Assembly (NCBI GenBank): GCA_024693045.1
Contig: JAILLQ010000036.1
Location: forward strand, 1-64,000
DNA from: Treponema sp.
GTDB taxonomy: Bacteria; Spirochaetota; Spirochaetia; Treponematales; Treponemataceae
Reading direction: 5' to 3'
DNA: 64,000 bases
Under the pieces are notes generated by a model that did no database searches, had not been told where the DNA came from, and was given only the letters and a program-made list of their open reading frames with translations. Both the position numbers and the translations under genes were made by a program. Positions 49,559-57,782 of this stretch are shown here, piece after piece (the stretch's first letter is position 1; each line of letters starts with the position of its first letter).

Positions 49559-51364
49559 ATGGCCTTTACTAGACGGCGAAAAACTGAAGAGTCTGCTGAA
49601 GAACAGGTTCAGTCTGAATCTATGCAGAATCAACTCGAATTCGAAGCTCAGCCAGAATCCTATGAAGCTTCTGAATCAATTTCAAATGACGGGGATGATT
49701 ATTCAGATCAAGAGCAGAATTATACCCCGGAAACACAAGCAGACAGCGAAAGTTCAGTTGATGAAAGTACTGATGCAAATGCTGAGTCCTCTGATTCCGG
49801 AGAAACTAGAAAGGTCCGAATCGTTAGACCTAAAAGAAAAGTGCAGGTAAAAACTGCTTCTGAAGAATCTTCTGATCATCCAAGTGAAAGTGACAATTCC
49901 CACCAAAATCAAAATAACCGCTGGAACAACAATCGTAACAATAATGCAAATAATGGATATAATCGACGCCCAATGAATAATAACCGTCGAGGTATGTTCC
50001 ACAGCGAAATGCCTGTTCCTACTGGTACTGTAGATCCTTCAATCATGCAGGTTACTGGAGACGGAAGTGATGAAAATGCTTCTAAGCCACGCCTTTTAAT
50101 CAATGACCTGACTGCTATGGGTATGCATGAACTTCGTGATTTGGCTACAAAGTATGGCTTTAATCCTGATGACCTTGCTCCTATGAAAAAGCAGGAATTG
50201 ATTTTTGTCATTCTTAAGGCCCATACAGAACATGGTGGAATTATTTTTGCTTCAGGTGCCCTTGAAATTCTTCCTGATGGCTATGGATTCCTTCGTTCGC
50301 CACAGAATTCTTATCTTCCTGGTCCAGATGATATTTATATTTCACCTAGCCAGATTCGTCTATTCAATCTAAAAACTGGTGATACTGTTTACGGTCAGAC
50401 TCGTTCTCCTAAAGAAGGTGAACGTTTCTTTGCACTTCTTCGCATTGAAACTGTAAACTTTGATGAACCTCGTGTGGCTCAGACTCGTATTCCTTTTGAA
50501 AATTTAACTCCGTTATATCCAAAAGAAAAACTCAGACTTGAAACAATTTCGACAGAAGTTTCAAGCCGAATCGTTGATCTGTTTAGCCCAATCGGTAAAG
50601 GTCAGCGTCTTTTGATTGTAGCACCTCCAAAAGCCGGTAAGACAACTTTGATGCAGAAGATTGCAAATTCAATTACTTCTAATCACCCTGAAGTATACTT
50701 AATTGTCCTTCTTATCGATGAACGACCGGAAGAAGTTACAGAAATGGAAAGAGCAATTAAGGGCGAAGTTATTTCTTCTACTTTTGATGAACAGGCTACT
50801 CGTCACGTGCAGGTTGCTGAAATGGTTCTTGAAAAGGCAAAAAGGCTTGTTGAACACAAAAGAGATGTTGTAATTTTGCTTGATTCTATCACTCGTCTTG
50901 CCCGTGCTTATAACGTTACTGTTCCTACTTCAGGAAAGGTTCTTTCCGGTGGTGTTGACTCTAACGCTTTGCACCGTCCTAAGAGATTCTTTGGTGCTGC
51001 CCGAAATATTGAAGAAGGCGGATCTTTGACTATTATTTCTACAGCTCTTGTTGAAACTGGCAGCCGTATGGATGAAGTTATTTTCGAAGAATTTAAAGGA
51101 ACTGGTAACTCAGAAATTGACCTTGATAGAAAACTTGCAGAACGTCGTCTTTTCCCTGCTATCAATATCAAAAAGTCAGGAACAAGACGAGAAGAACTTC
51201 TTCTTTCAGACAACGAATTGCAGAAACTTTGGGTTCTTCGTAAAGTATTTGGTCCAATGGAAGACACAGAAATCCTTGAGCTTATTCTTGACCGCATGAA
51301 GAAGAGTAAGACTAATGAAGCTTTCCTTGCCAGCATGAATACTGGAACAGCTGGAATGGAGTAA
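49559..51364 (+). CDS. rho: Transcription termination factor Rho
   Basis: Rho is the hexameric RNA translocase that ends untranslated transcripts. The 601 residues start with an acidic and Gln/Ser-rich region (1-105), followed by an Asn/Arg-rich stretch ([19 protein letters not shown], about 122-142). Then come the Rho N and RNA-binding domains (about 175-280) and the ATPase domain with [10 protein letters not shown] (Walker A, about 358-367), [14 protein letters not shown] and [15 protein letters not shown]. Length is about 180 residues above E. coli, all in the N-terminal tail. GGAG precedes the ATG. Confidence 0.96.
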   Translation: MAFTRRRKTEESAEEQVQSESMQNQLEFEAQPESYEASESISNDGDDYSDQEQNYTPETQADSESSVDESTDANAESSDSGETRKVRIVRPKRKVQVKTASEESSDHPSESDNSHQNQNNRWNNNRNNNANNGYNRRPMNNNRRGMFHSEMPVPTGTVDPSIMQVTGDGSDENASKPRLLINDLTAMGMHELRDLATKYGFNPDDLAPMKKQELIFVILKAHTEHGGIIFASGALEILPDGYGFLRSPQNSYLPGPDDIYISPSQIRLFNLKTGDTVYGQTRSPKEGERFFALLRIETVNFDEPRVAQTRIPFENLTPLYPKEKLRLETISTEVSSRIVDLFSPIGKGQRLLIVAPPKAGKTTLMQKIANSITSNHPEVYLIVLLIDERPEEVTEMERAIKGEVISSTFDEQATRHVQVAEMVLEKAKRLVEHKRDVVILLDSITRLARAYNVTVPTSGKVLSGGVDSNALHRPKRFFGAARNIEEGGSLTIISTALVETGSRMDEVIFEEFKGTGNSEIDLDRKLAERRLFPAINIKKSGTRREELLLSDNELQKLWVLRKVFGPMEDTEILELILDRMKKSKTNEAFLASMNTGTAGME

Positions 51365-51373
51365 TTCTAGCTA

Positions 51374-51402
51374 TTGAAACTATTCTTCAATAGTGCTATT
51401 AT
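51374..51402 (+). promoter_or_regulatory. Promoter of rpmE
   Basis: TTGAAA (51374-51379) and TATTAT (51397-51402) are 17 nt apart, giving a leader of about 80 nt that contains the hairpin at 51429-51471. Confidence 0.6.
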
Positions 51403-51428
51403 TTTGGCACTTATATTTCAATATTGTA

Positions 51429-51471
51429 AGTTGTGGTAACGTTTTGATTCGTTCCGCGTTACCGGGCAACT
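51429..51471 (+). promoter_or_regulatory. Structured 5' leader of rpmE, possible L31 autoregulatory element
   Basis: AGTTG (51429-51433) pairs with CAACT (51467-51471), and GGTAACG (51435-51441) pairs with CGTTACC (51457-51463). A bulge T faces GGG, and there is a 15-nt loop. The structure lies between a promoter and the ribosome binding site GGGAG. L31 leaders that bind L31 are known in other phyla. A match here is inference. Confidence 0.55.
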
Positions 51472-51487
51472 GCAGTGGGAGTAAAAA

Positions 51488-51700
51488 ATGAAAAAAGGTA
51501 TTCACCCAGAATACAAATTGACAAAGATTACTTGCGTTTGCGGTAATGTAATTGAAACACGTTCAACAGTTGAAAATATCAACGTTGAAATTTGTTCTGC
51601 TTGCCACCCATTCTATACTGGTAAACAGAAACTTGTTGATACTGCTGGTCGTATCGATCGCTTCAACAAACGATACGGAATCAAGGCAGACAATAAATAA
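51488..51700 (+). CDS. rpmE: 50S ribosomal protein L31 (zinc type)
   Basis: L31 bridges the 50S central protuberance and the 30S head. The 70-residue protein is the cysteine-rich, zinc-binding form: MKKGIHPEY, then TCVCGN and [14 protein letters not shown] give the four-Cys site (CxC...CxxC), and RFNKRYG ends the family pattern. No zinc-free paralogue is seen in the window. GGGAG precedes the ATG. A strong hairpin leader precedes it and a terminator follows. Confidence 0.94.
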   Translation: MKKGIHPEYKLTKITCVCGNVIETRSTVENINVEICSACHPFYTGKQKLVDTAGRIDRFNKRYGIKADNK

Positions 51701-51717
51701 TTTTTGCCGCCGTAATA

Positions 51718-51761
51718 AAACGGGCTGTCTAAAGTTGGATTAGACAGCCCGTTATTTTTTT
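51718..51761. terminator. Bidirectional terminator after rpmE
   Basis: ACGGGCTGTCTAA pairs with TTAGACAGCCCGT (13 bp) around a 7-nt loop and is followed by T-run. The minus strand has only a short A/T tract. It also faces the ohrR 3' end. Confidence 0.9.
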
Positions 51762-51766
51762 ACTTA

Positions 51767-52192
51767 CTATTTAAGAATTTTGTATAGAATCCTGTAAAGA
51801 AATTCTGCTTCTTCTTTTGTAATATTTAAGCAGGATGAAATTTCTTTCGGAACAAAGCTTGCCTTATCCCTTAATTCCATTCCAATTTTTGTAATATTTA
51901 CATCTAGAACTCTTTCGTCTTTAGATGAGCGTTCCCTTGTTATAAATCCTTTTTTTTCTAAAGTTTTTAGTAGGGGAGTTAGAGTTCCAGAGTCCAGGTA
52001 TAAAAATTCTCCTAATTTTTTTACACTGATTTTCCTTTCCTGCCACAATACCATCATTGTTATGTATTGAGTATAAGTCAGTTCAATTTTATCCAGCAAA
52101 GGCTTGTATTTTCGCACAACTTCTTTTGCTGCTGCATATAGAGGAAAGCAGAGTTGGTTTTCAAGCTTTAATGATTCATAATTATCTGACAT
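51767..52192 (-). CDS. OhrR-type MarR family peroxide sensor
   Basis: The 141-residue protein has the winged helix of MarR regulators (KLGEFLYLDSGTLTPLLKTLEKKGFITRERSSKDERVLDVNIT) and the N-terminal redox cysteine: ENQLCFPLYAAAKEV with Cys15, the same position as in Bacillus OhrR. Organic peroxides oxidise this Cys and the repressor leaves DNA. It is cotranscribed 9 nt after the glutathione peroxidase gene, and a palindrome of OhrR-box type overlaps their promoter, so it most likely represses this operon. Confidence 0.87.
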   Translation of the reverse strand: MSDNYESLKLENQLCFPLYAAAKEVVRKYKPLLDKIELTYTQYITMMVLWQERKISVKKLGEFLYLDSGTLTPLLKTLEKKGFITRERSSKDERVLDVNITKIGMELRDKASFVPKEISSCLNITKEEAEFLYRILYKILK

Positions 52193-52201
52193 TATTCGTT
52201 C

Positions 52202-52741
52202 CTACAACAATTCGAGGATTTTTTCTTTTAAACTTTCCATTGAATCTGTTGGTTCAAATCTGCCGGCAATATTACCTTCCTTATCAAAGAGAATTTTTGT
52301 AAAATTCCACTTTATGTTACCGTTATTTTTGTAATCCTTGTCTGTTTTCTTTACAACAGCAGAAAGCATAAGTCCTGAGGCTCCCTTGAAACCAGCAAAT
52401 TTTGTATTTTCTCTTATCCATTTGTAAAGAGGAATTGAATTTTCACCATTTACATCAATTTTTGCAAACTGAGGAAAAGTTATTCCAAAGCGTCCTGTGC
52501 AAAAAGTGTGTATTTCTTCACTTGATTCAGGGGCCTGGTTAGCAAATTGATTACATGGAAAGTCGAGAATTTCAAGCCCCTTGTCATGAAGTTCTGTGTA
52601 GATTTCCTGCAGTTCCTTGTACTGAGGTGTAAAACCACAGGCAGTTGCAGTATTTACAACAAGAGCGACTTTTCCTTTAAAATCTGATAAAGCTTTGTCA
52701 CTTCCATCCCGATTTTTTACTGTAAAATCATATAAATTCAT
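52202..52741 (-). CDS. Glutathione peroxidase family thiol peroxidase
   Basis: The 179-residue enzyme reduces organic hydroperoxides. It has a Cys at the catalytic position, VVNTATACGFTPQY (Cys35), and the Gln and Trp of the triad in FPCNQFANQAPES and IKWNFTKILFD. It is a Cys-type, monomeric, thioredoxin-dependent-type peroxidase by sequence; spirochaetes usually lack glutathione (inference). GGAGGAAAT precedes the ATG. It is first in the operon with ohrR and is regulated from 52805-52840. Confidence 0.9.
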   Translation of the reverse strand: MNLYDFTVKNRDGSDKALSDFKGKVALVVNTATACGFTPQYKELQEIYTELHDKGLEILDFPCNQFANQAPESSEEIHTFCTGRFGITFPQFAKIDVNGENSIPLYKWIRENTKFAGFKGASGLMLSAVVKKTDKDYKNNGNIKWNFTKILFDKEGNIAGRFEPTDSMESLKEKILELL

Positions 52742-52804
52742 ATTTCCTCCAGCTTTGAAAATATTAAAGTGTTAAGTACAATTAAATAGTACGCAATTAA
52801 ACTA

Positions 52805-52840
52805 TAATTAGATTGTATACAATCTAATTACGCTGGTCAA
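52805..52840 (-). promoter_or_regulatory. Gpx-ohrR promoter with OhrR box
   Basis: On the minus strand TTGACC (52835-52840) and TACAAT (52812-52817) are 17 nt apart. A perfect 26-bp palindrome (52805-52830), with half TAATTAGATTGTA and its mirror, covers the -10 box and spacer. Its core ATTGTATACAAT matches the known OhrR operator type. This is strong support for control of the operon by the neighbouring regulator. Confidence 0.82.
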
Positions 52841-52848
52841 GTTTTTTT

Positions 52849-53943
52849 TTAGAAAAGTTGAATTTTCCAGAGACGATGACATTTACTTCCTTCGAAATCT
52901 TTTGGAATTGATTCCTGAGTCATGTCTTTCCAGTCCGTATTCTTTGGAAGAGCTTTTGAATCGAAAGAAAGTCTTGTGCTGTTTGTGCTGAAGTATAGTA
53001 CACCATTAGGTTTTAGAATACTTACTGCATTTTTTACAAGTTCCGGCCAGTCTCTGTTTATATCAAGTACATTTTCAGTAGATTTTGAGTTACTGAAAGT
53101 AGGAGGGTCAAGAATAATTATGTCAAACTTTTTTTCTTCGGGTAGAGAAGAAGCTTTTTTTTCGAGCCAAGCAATTACGTCTGCTCTTGTAAATACATAT
53201 TTTTCTTTTGAACGGAATCCGTTTTTTTTCATATTTTCTTCTGCCCAAGAAAGGTATGTATTTGATAAATCTACCGATTCAACATACGAAGCATTTCCTC
53301 TTGCTGCATACAGGGAAAAACTTCCTGTGTAGCAGAATAGATTCAAAACTCTTTTGTTTTCGGAATTTTCTTCTACCATTGAGCGCAGAGGCCTATGGTC
53401 AAAAAACAATCCTGTGTCAAGGTAACTTGTAAGGTCAATCTTAAGTATATTTCCTTTTTCCTGTATTGAGCCTTCTATTATTTTTCTTCCTGAAGTTTTT
53501 TCGTACTGAGAAAGTCCTTTTTGCTGTTTTCTTTCTTTTTTTATAATGTGGTCGCTTTGTATATTAAGTACTTTAGCGGCACTTTCAGCCATTAATGAAA
53601 ACCACAATTCTTCTTCTTCTGCAGCTTTCTCGTAAGGTCTTTCATAAAGATACAAAACTGCATAGCGGCGTTCTTCAATTTCTTTTTCTATTTCCGGATC
53701 GTTTTGACTTATTCTTTTGTTTTGATTTTCAATAAAATCCCTGCATTCTTCAGGTGTGTTTATATATGAGGGAAGAAATTCATAAATATCCAGGGAGAGA
53801 GGAATTTCTGGTATATCACGGTCGTAAAGTCTGTATGAACTGACCGAATTTTTTCGGGCCCATTTTCGTAATTCTTTGTATTTCTTTTTTAGGCGGTTAG
53901 AAAATAATTCTGCCTGGTATGAGTTTTTGTTTTCCATGTGCAT
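52849..53943 (-). CDS. RlmK-like class I SAM-dependent 23S rRNA methyltransferase
   Basis: The 364-residue protein resembles the C-terminal half (RlmK) of RlmKL. It has the substrate element YRLYDRDIPEIPLSLDIYE (about 39-55), RKIIEGSIQEKGNILKIDLTSYLDTGLFFDHRPLR, the SAM site VLNLFCYTGSFSLYAARGN and the catalytic-type motif IILDPPTFSNSKSTENVLDIN. RlmK makes m7G2069 in 23S rRNA, and that assignment is by similarity of motifs. A separate RlmL is not in the window. MENKNSYQ at 53937 is an alternative start two codons later. Confidence 0.82.
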   Translation of the reverse strand: MHMENKNSYQAELFSNRLKKKYKELRKWARKNSVSSYRLYDRDIPEIPLSLDIYEFLPSYINTPEECRDFIENQNKRISQNDPEIEKEIEERRYAVLYLYERPYEKAAEEEELWFSLMAESAAKVLNIQSDHIIKKERKQQKGLSQYEKTSGRKIIEGSIQEKGNILKIDLTSYLDTGLFFDHRPLRSMVEENSENKRVLNLFCYTGSFSLYAARGNASYVESVDLSNTYLSWAEENMKKNGFRSKEKYVFTRADVIAWLEKKASSLPEEKKFDIIILDPPTFSNSKSTENVLDINRDWPELVKNAVSILKPNGVLYFSTNSTRLSFDSKALPKNTDWKDMTQESIPKDFEGSKCHRLWKIQLF

Positions 53944-53972
53944 ACTCTATCATTTTTTTTATTGTAGGGGAA

Positions 53973-55247
53973 TTATAATACCTCTGGAAAAGCTTTTATG
54001 TCTGTTGTGTAATCCGGACTTTTGAATTCTCTTTTTAATTCCCAGTTTTCTTTTTCCTCTCTTACTTTTAATCCTTGGGCTATACTTAAGGATTCTTTCC
54101 CGAATTTTGAGTTTACCCGGTCAAATGAATCCATGATGGCATCATATAGTTCTTTTTTCTTTTCTTCTTCGAATTCAAATAGCTTTAGATTCTGACTTTC
54201 CTTTTGAAGTCCAAGAAGGTTTACAGAGGCCTTTCTGTAGCCATAGCCACACCTGTATATATTTGTTAAAAGCTTACAGGCCTCTTCTGTTATTTCTGGT
54301 AGATAGGAAGTTGCTTTTTCTAGCCTTTTGCCGCTTCCATTAAAATAGTGAAGTTCCGGATTGAAATCACATTCAAAAGGAGCTGCCGTGGATAATGTTA
54401 CATAAATGCTTGAGCAGCATTGTTTTTCTTCCCGTAATTTTCTGACTGCATTTTTGCAGAAGCAGGTCACGGCTTCTAGTATTTCTTCTAAATCGTAAAC
54501 GGCTTTTTGAAAACTCCTGGAAGAGACTATGTTTTGCGATTCACTTCTTTTTATATATTCTATGCATTCTTTTCCGTTTAATTCCATGACAGTTTTCATT
54601 CCACTTATGGTCATGTACTTTTTTGCCTTGTCTAAAGAAAGCTGGCTCAGTAAGAGGGCGTTTGTTATTCCTGACCTTTTTAGAAATTCAGCTTTAGCTC
54701 TTCCGATATTCCATACCTTATCTACAGAAAAATTTTTTAAGGTATCGGTTTGATTGCATTCATACCAGTTAAAAACTCCTCCATTATTTTTTGCAAGTTT
54801 GTTGCACATTTTTGCCAGTGTTTTTGTTGGGGCTATTCCTACAGAAACTGGTATTCCAAGTTGCTTCCAAATAAGATTTTTTAAAAAAAGAGCAAATTGG
54901 CTGTAGTTAAAGTTTACAAAGTCGGGAATAAACAGAAAACTTTCATCGATTGAGTAGATTTCAGTCTTTTCGGCGAAAACAGAGTATATAGAGTTTAAAC
55001 GGTAAGAAATATCTGCGTAGAGAGTATAATTTGAACTGAATACGCAAACTCCATTTTCTTCGCAGAATTTCTTCTTCTTAAAAAAAGCATCTCCTCTTTT
55101 TAATCCGATGGCCTTAGCTTCATCTGTAAGAGCGATTATTATTCCGTCGTTGTTTGAAAGAACTATAACGGGTTTATTTCGCAGATCGGGCCTGAAAAGT
55201 CTTTCACAGGAACAGTAAAAACTGTTGCCGTCAACATGCAGAATCAT
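53973..55247 (-). CDS. umuC: Y-family DNA polymerase, UmuC type
   Basis: The 424-residue translesion polymerase carries the UmuC blocks: DGNSFYCSCERLFRPDLRNKPVIVLSNNDG with catalytic Asp6, YSIDESFLFIPDF with the Asp-Glu pair at about residues 100-101, and GIAPTKTLAKMCNKLAKN. HhH and little-finger regions follow. It is of UmuC rather than DinB type because of SNNDG and the umuD neighbour. The start overlaps the umuD stop (ATGA). The polymerase copies past damaged bases and is normally held down outside the SOS response. Confidence 0.92.
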   Translation of the reverse strand: MILHVDGNSFYCSCERLFRPDLRNKPVIVLSNNDGIIIALTDEAKAIGLKRGDAFFKKKKFCEENGVCVFSSNYTLYADISYRLNSIYSVFAEKTEIYSIDESFLFIPDFVNFNYSQFALFLKNLIWKQLGIPVSVGIAPTKTLAKMCNKLAKNNGGVFNWYECNQTDTLKNFSVDKVWNIGRAKAEFLKRSGITNALLLSQLSLDKAKKYMTISGMKTVMELNGKECIEYIKRSESQNIVSSRSFQKAVYDLEEILEAVTCFCKNAVRKLREEKQCCSSIYVTLSTAAPFECDFNPELHYFNGSGKRLEKATSYLPEITEEACKLLTNIYRCGYGYRKASVNLLGLQKESQNLKLFEFEEEKKKELYDAIMDSFDRVNSKFGKESLSIAQGLKVREEKENWELKREFKSPDYTTDIKAFPEVL

Positions 55248-55600
55248 AAGTCATTTCCCGATAGCGTATGAATATTATAGGTTGCAACTCCAAAGATATC
55301 GTAAACTCTTTCCCATCGGTTCTGGTGCTTAAAGACAAAACATTTCCATTTTTTTGAAAATAGAATCTGCCTGCACAAAAAACTACCTTCATGAATTAAT
55401 ACAACTATGCTGCCGTCTTTTGGTTTTTTTGACCTGTCTATTATTAGTAAATCGCCGTTTTGTATATGATGTTCTTCCATGTCATTTCCTTTAAAACGAA
55501 ATTCAAATTCAGCAGCAGGGAAGGGGCGTAGTACTCTGTTAAAATCCAGTCTTTCCTGTTCGTATTCTGTGGCTGGGCTTGCAAATCCTGTCGTTTTCAT
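55244..55600 (-). CDS. UmuD'-like protein lacking catalytic residues
   Basis: The 118-residue protein aligns without gaps to E. coli UmuD from Gly25, the residue after the cleavage site. Here MKTTGFASPATEYEQ is at the N-terminus, where UmuD' has GFPSPAADYVEQ. The catalytic Ser60 is D40 (KGNDM for SGDSM) and Lys97 is R77 (LCRQI for VKKL). The gene therefore encodes the processed form directly, and self-cleavage is neither needed nor possible (inference). An in-frame stop (TAG) lies a few codons upstream, so no longer form exists. AGGAAAG precedes the ATG. It forms an operon with umuC. Confidence 0.85.
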   Translation of the reverse strand: MKTTGFASPATEYEQERLDFNRVLRPFPAAEFEFRFKGNDMEEHHIQNGDLLIIDRSKKPKDGSIVVLIHEGSFLCRQILFSKKWKCFVFKHQNRWERVYDIFGVATYNIHTLSGNDL

Positions 55601-55649
55601 GATTCTTTCCTATTCTTTGCTTGTAAAATGTGATATACTCTACTAGTAA

Positions 55650-55678
55650 AGTTTATTATCTAATTATTTTAAAGTCAA
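55650..55678 (-). promoter_or_regulatory. Promoter of the umuD'C operon
   Basis: On the minus strand TTGACT (55673-55678) and TAAACT (55650-55655) are 17 nt apart. The palindrome at 55677-55704 touches the -35 box, a position suited to repression. Confidence 0.65.
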
Positions 55679-55704
55679 TAAAATAATCAAACAGTTATTT
55701 TATT
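55677..55704. promoter_or_regulatory. Candidate operator of the S24 repressor
   Basis: AATAAAATAA (55677-55686) and TTATTTTATT (55695-55704) form a perfect 10-bp inverted repeat with an 8-nt gap. It sits 15 nt before the repressor start and overlaps the umuD'C -35 box, so one protein could control both directions. Confidence 0.55.
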
Positions 55705-55719
55705 GTGTAAGGAAATTTA

Positions 55720-56337
55720 ATGATTGAAGCAGATGAATTTTGGAAAAAAGTAAAATTAAGACTTTCTGAACTGGGAAAAAATCAGGAATGGCTGTGTCTT
55801 CAGTCAGAAATTCTTTTGGGATCTTTGCGAAATAAAATACATTTACACAGATTACCTTCCCTTGATGAATCTATGAAAATTATTAAGGCTCTGGGCTTAT
55901 CCTGGGAAGAATTCGAAGGATATCCTGATGAAATAAAAGAAAAGGCTCTAACTATTCCTGTTTATGACCAGGTTTTTTCTGCAGGTTATGGGCAGTTTAT
56001 GCCTGAAAACGCCGAAGTAATTGATTATGTTGCTGTTCCAAAAGAACTTCGTCATTCTGCAGATAAACTCGGAGCGGTTTATGTAAAAGGGGACTCTATG
56101 GAGCCAACTCTTTCTAACGGGGACATAATCATTTGTGATGGAATGGGCTACGATGGAAATGATGGAATTTACGCTATTATTTACAAGGGGTCAGGATTTG
56201 TTAAGAGACTGCAAAAAGACGGTGATTATATCAGCATTATTTCTGATAATAAGTTTTATGAAAGTAAACATGAGCCCGGACAAAGTGAAGATCTAAAAAT
56301 AATTGGAAAGGTTCGTTATGTTCTTCACAAAGTTTAA
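55720..56337 (+). CDS. LexA/CI-like S24 repressor with active autoprotease
   Basis: The 205-residue protein has an N-terminal Xre-type helix-turn-helix (about 1-65: FWKKVKLRLSELGKNQEWLCLQSEILLGSLRNKIHLHRLPSLDESMKIIKALGLSWEEFEGY). The S24 peptidase domain follows. The cleavage site is Ala88-Gly89 in VFSAGYG, and the Ser-Lys dyad is S126 in KGDSMEP and K162 in GFVKRLQ. LexA and CI cleave themselves when RecA is active. It is divergent from umuD'C with an inverted repeat between. AAGGAA precedes the ATG. I infer that it is the SOS switch of the cassette. Confidence 0.85.
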   Translation: MIEADEFWKKVKLRLSELGKNQEWLCLQSEILLGSLRNKIHLHRLPSLDESMKIIKALGLSWEEFEGYPDEIKEKALTIPVYDQVFSAGYGQFMPENAEVIDYVAVPKELRHSADKLGAVYVKGDSMEPTLSNGDIIICDGMGYDGNDGIYAIIYKGSGFVKRLQKDGDYISIISDNKFYESKHEPGQSEDLKIIGKVRYVLHKV

Positions 56338-56346
56338 TTTTTAAAC

Positions 56347-56377
56347 AAAAAAAGTCTCCGTTAATGGAGACTTTTTT
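56347..56377. terminator. Bidirectional terminator
   Basis: AAAGTCTCC pairs with GGAGACTTT around a 6-nt loop, flanked by A-run and T-run. It ends the S24 repressor gene and, on the minus strand, ilvA. Confidence 0.9.
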
Positions 56378-56386
56378 CTTTATAAG

Positions 56387-57610
56387 TTAAATCATTGTTC
56401 TTACAATTTTTGGTTTGTAGCCTTCTTCTTCAAGTTTGTTAAGAATCTGCTTTTTGTGGTCAGGACCAAAGGCTTCCATTGTAATTCTAAGTTCAACAGC
56501 AGACTGTCGGTTGATTGCAACAAACTGGTTGTGTTCAAGCTTGATTACATTACCATTTTCCTTTGCAACAACATCTGCAACTTTTGAAAGTGTTCCTGGT
56601 CTGTCTGGAAGCTGTACAGCAACAGTAAAGATTCTGTCTCTCATGATAAGACCTTTCTGTACTATTGAAGACATTGTAATAACATCCATATTTCCGCCCG
56701 AAAGGATAGAAACTACTTTTTTACCCTTTACTTTAAGGTGCTTAAGGGCTGCTACAGAAAGAAGGCCTGAATTTTCAACAACCATTTTGTGGTTTTCAAC
56801 CATATCAAGGAAGGCTAATACAAGTTCTTCATCCGCTATTGTGATAATGTCATCAAGGTTTTTACTTACATAAGGGAAGATATTCGAGCCAGGTGTTTTT
56901 ACGGCTGTTCCGTCTGCGATTGTATTTACACCAGGAAGAGTTAAAACCTTTCCTTCCTTTATAGAGGCCTTCATACAGGCAGCACCTTCCGGTTCTACGC
57001 CCACAACTTTGATGTTTGGATTAAGAAGTTTTGCCAAAGTTGAAACACCTGTTGCAAGTCCTCCTCCTCCGATTGGAACTAAGATGTAGTCAACAAGTGG
57101 AAGTTCCTTGAATATTTCCATTGCAATAGAACCCTGACCTGTGGCAACAGCAAGGTCGTCGAATGGATGGATAAAGGTGTAGCCGTGTTCTTTTGCAAGT
57201 TCCTGGGCTTTTGCACATGCGTCGTCGTATACATCACCGTACAAAACAACTTCGGCTCCATAAGATTTAGTTCTGTTTACTTTAATTAAAGGAGTTGTTG
57301 TAGGCATAACAATTACAGCTTTACATCCGTAAGCTTTTGCTGCATATGCAACTCCCTGTGCATGGTTACCGGCAGAAGCTGTAATAAGCCCCTTTTCTCG
57401 TTCAGCTTTTGTTAATGTGCTGATTTTGTAGTATGCACCGCGAAGTTTGTAAGCGCCAGTAAGCTGCATATTTTCTGGTTTAAAGTAAACTTTATTTTCT
57501 GTCAGCTTTGAATAGAAATCTGAAAAAATAAGCTTTGTTTCCAAAGTTACTTTTTTTACCTCTTCGGAAGCTTCTTCAAAAGCTTCAAGTGTTAACATTT
57601 CTTTACTCAT
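56387..57610 (-). CDS. ilvA: Threonine ammonia-lyase (threonine deaminase)
   Basis: The PLP enzyme turns threonine into 2-oxobutanoate and ammonia. The 407-residue protein shows the PLP Lys segment NMQLTGAYKLRGAYYKIS, SAGNHAQGVAYAAKAYGCKAVIVMP, the Gly-rich PGPI-like loop VPIGGGGLATGV and a C-terminal ACT-like domain (about 325-405: TVAVQLPDRPGTLSKVADVVAKENGN). The single ACT domain and length fit the short form, annotated ilvA or tdcB. AAGGAT precedes the ATG. Feedback control by the ACT domain cannot be read from sequence alone. Confidence 0.9.
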   Translation of the reverse strand: MSKEMLTLEAFEEASEEVKKVTLETKLIFSDFYSKLTENKVYFKPENMQLTGAYKLRGAYYKISTLTKAEREKGLITASAGNHAQGVAYAAKAYGCKAVIVMPTTTPLIKVNRTKSYGAEVVLYGDVYDDACAKAQELAKEHGYTFIHPFDDLAVATGQGSIAMEIFKELPLVDYILVPIGGGGLATGVSTLAKLLNPNIKVVGVEPEGAACMKASIKEGKVLTLPGVNTIADGTAVKTPGSNIFPYVSKNLDDIITIADEELVLAFLDMVENHKMVVENSGLLSVAALKHLKVKGKKVVSILSGGNMDVITMSSIVQKGLIMRDRIFTVAVQLPDRPGTLSKVADVVAKENGNVIKLEHNQFVAINRQSAVELRITMEAFGPDHKKQILNKLEEEGYKPKIVRTMI

Positions 57611-57782
57611 TTTTCAAATCCTTTTCAAAGAGTTTATCAAAAATCTCAATAAAAATACGCTTTTATTTAAAAAATATTACAAAAAACTTTTATCAATTAG
57701 AAAAAAATCTCGAAAGTAATTAAAAAATAAAAATTACTGGAAGAAATTAAAAAATTAATTATAATTAGAGCAAGGATTTAAC

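Noticed and set aside
55720..56337. Prophage repressor as sign of an integrated phage
   Set aside because: No integrase, structural or lysis genes are near. The neighbour is an umuD'C pair, so a DNA-damage cassette is the simpler reading.
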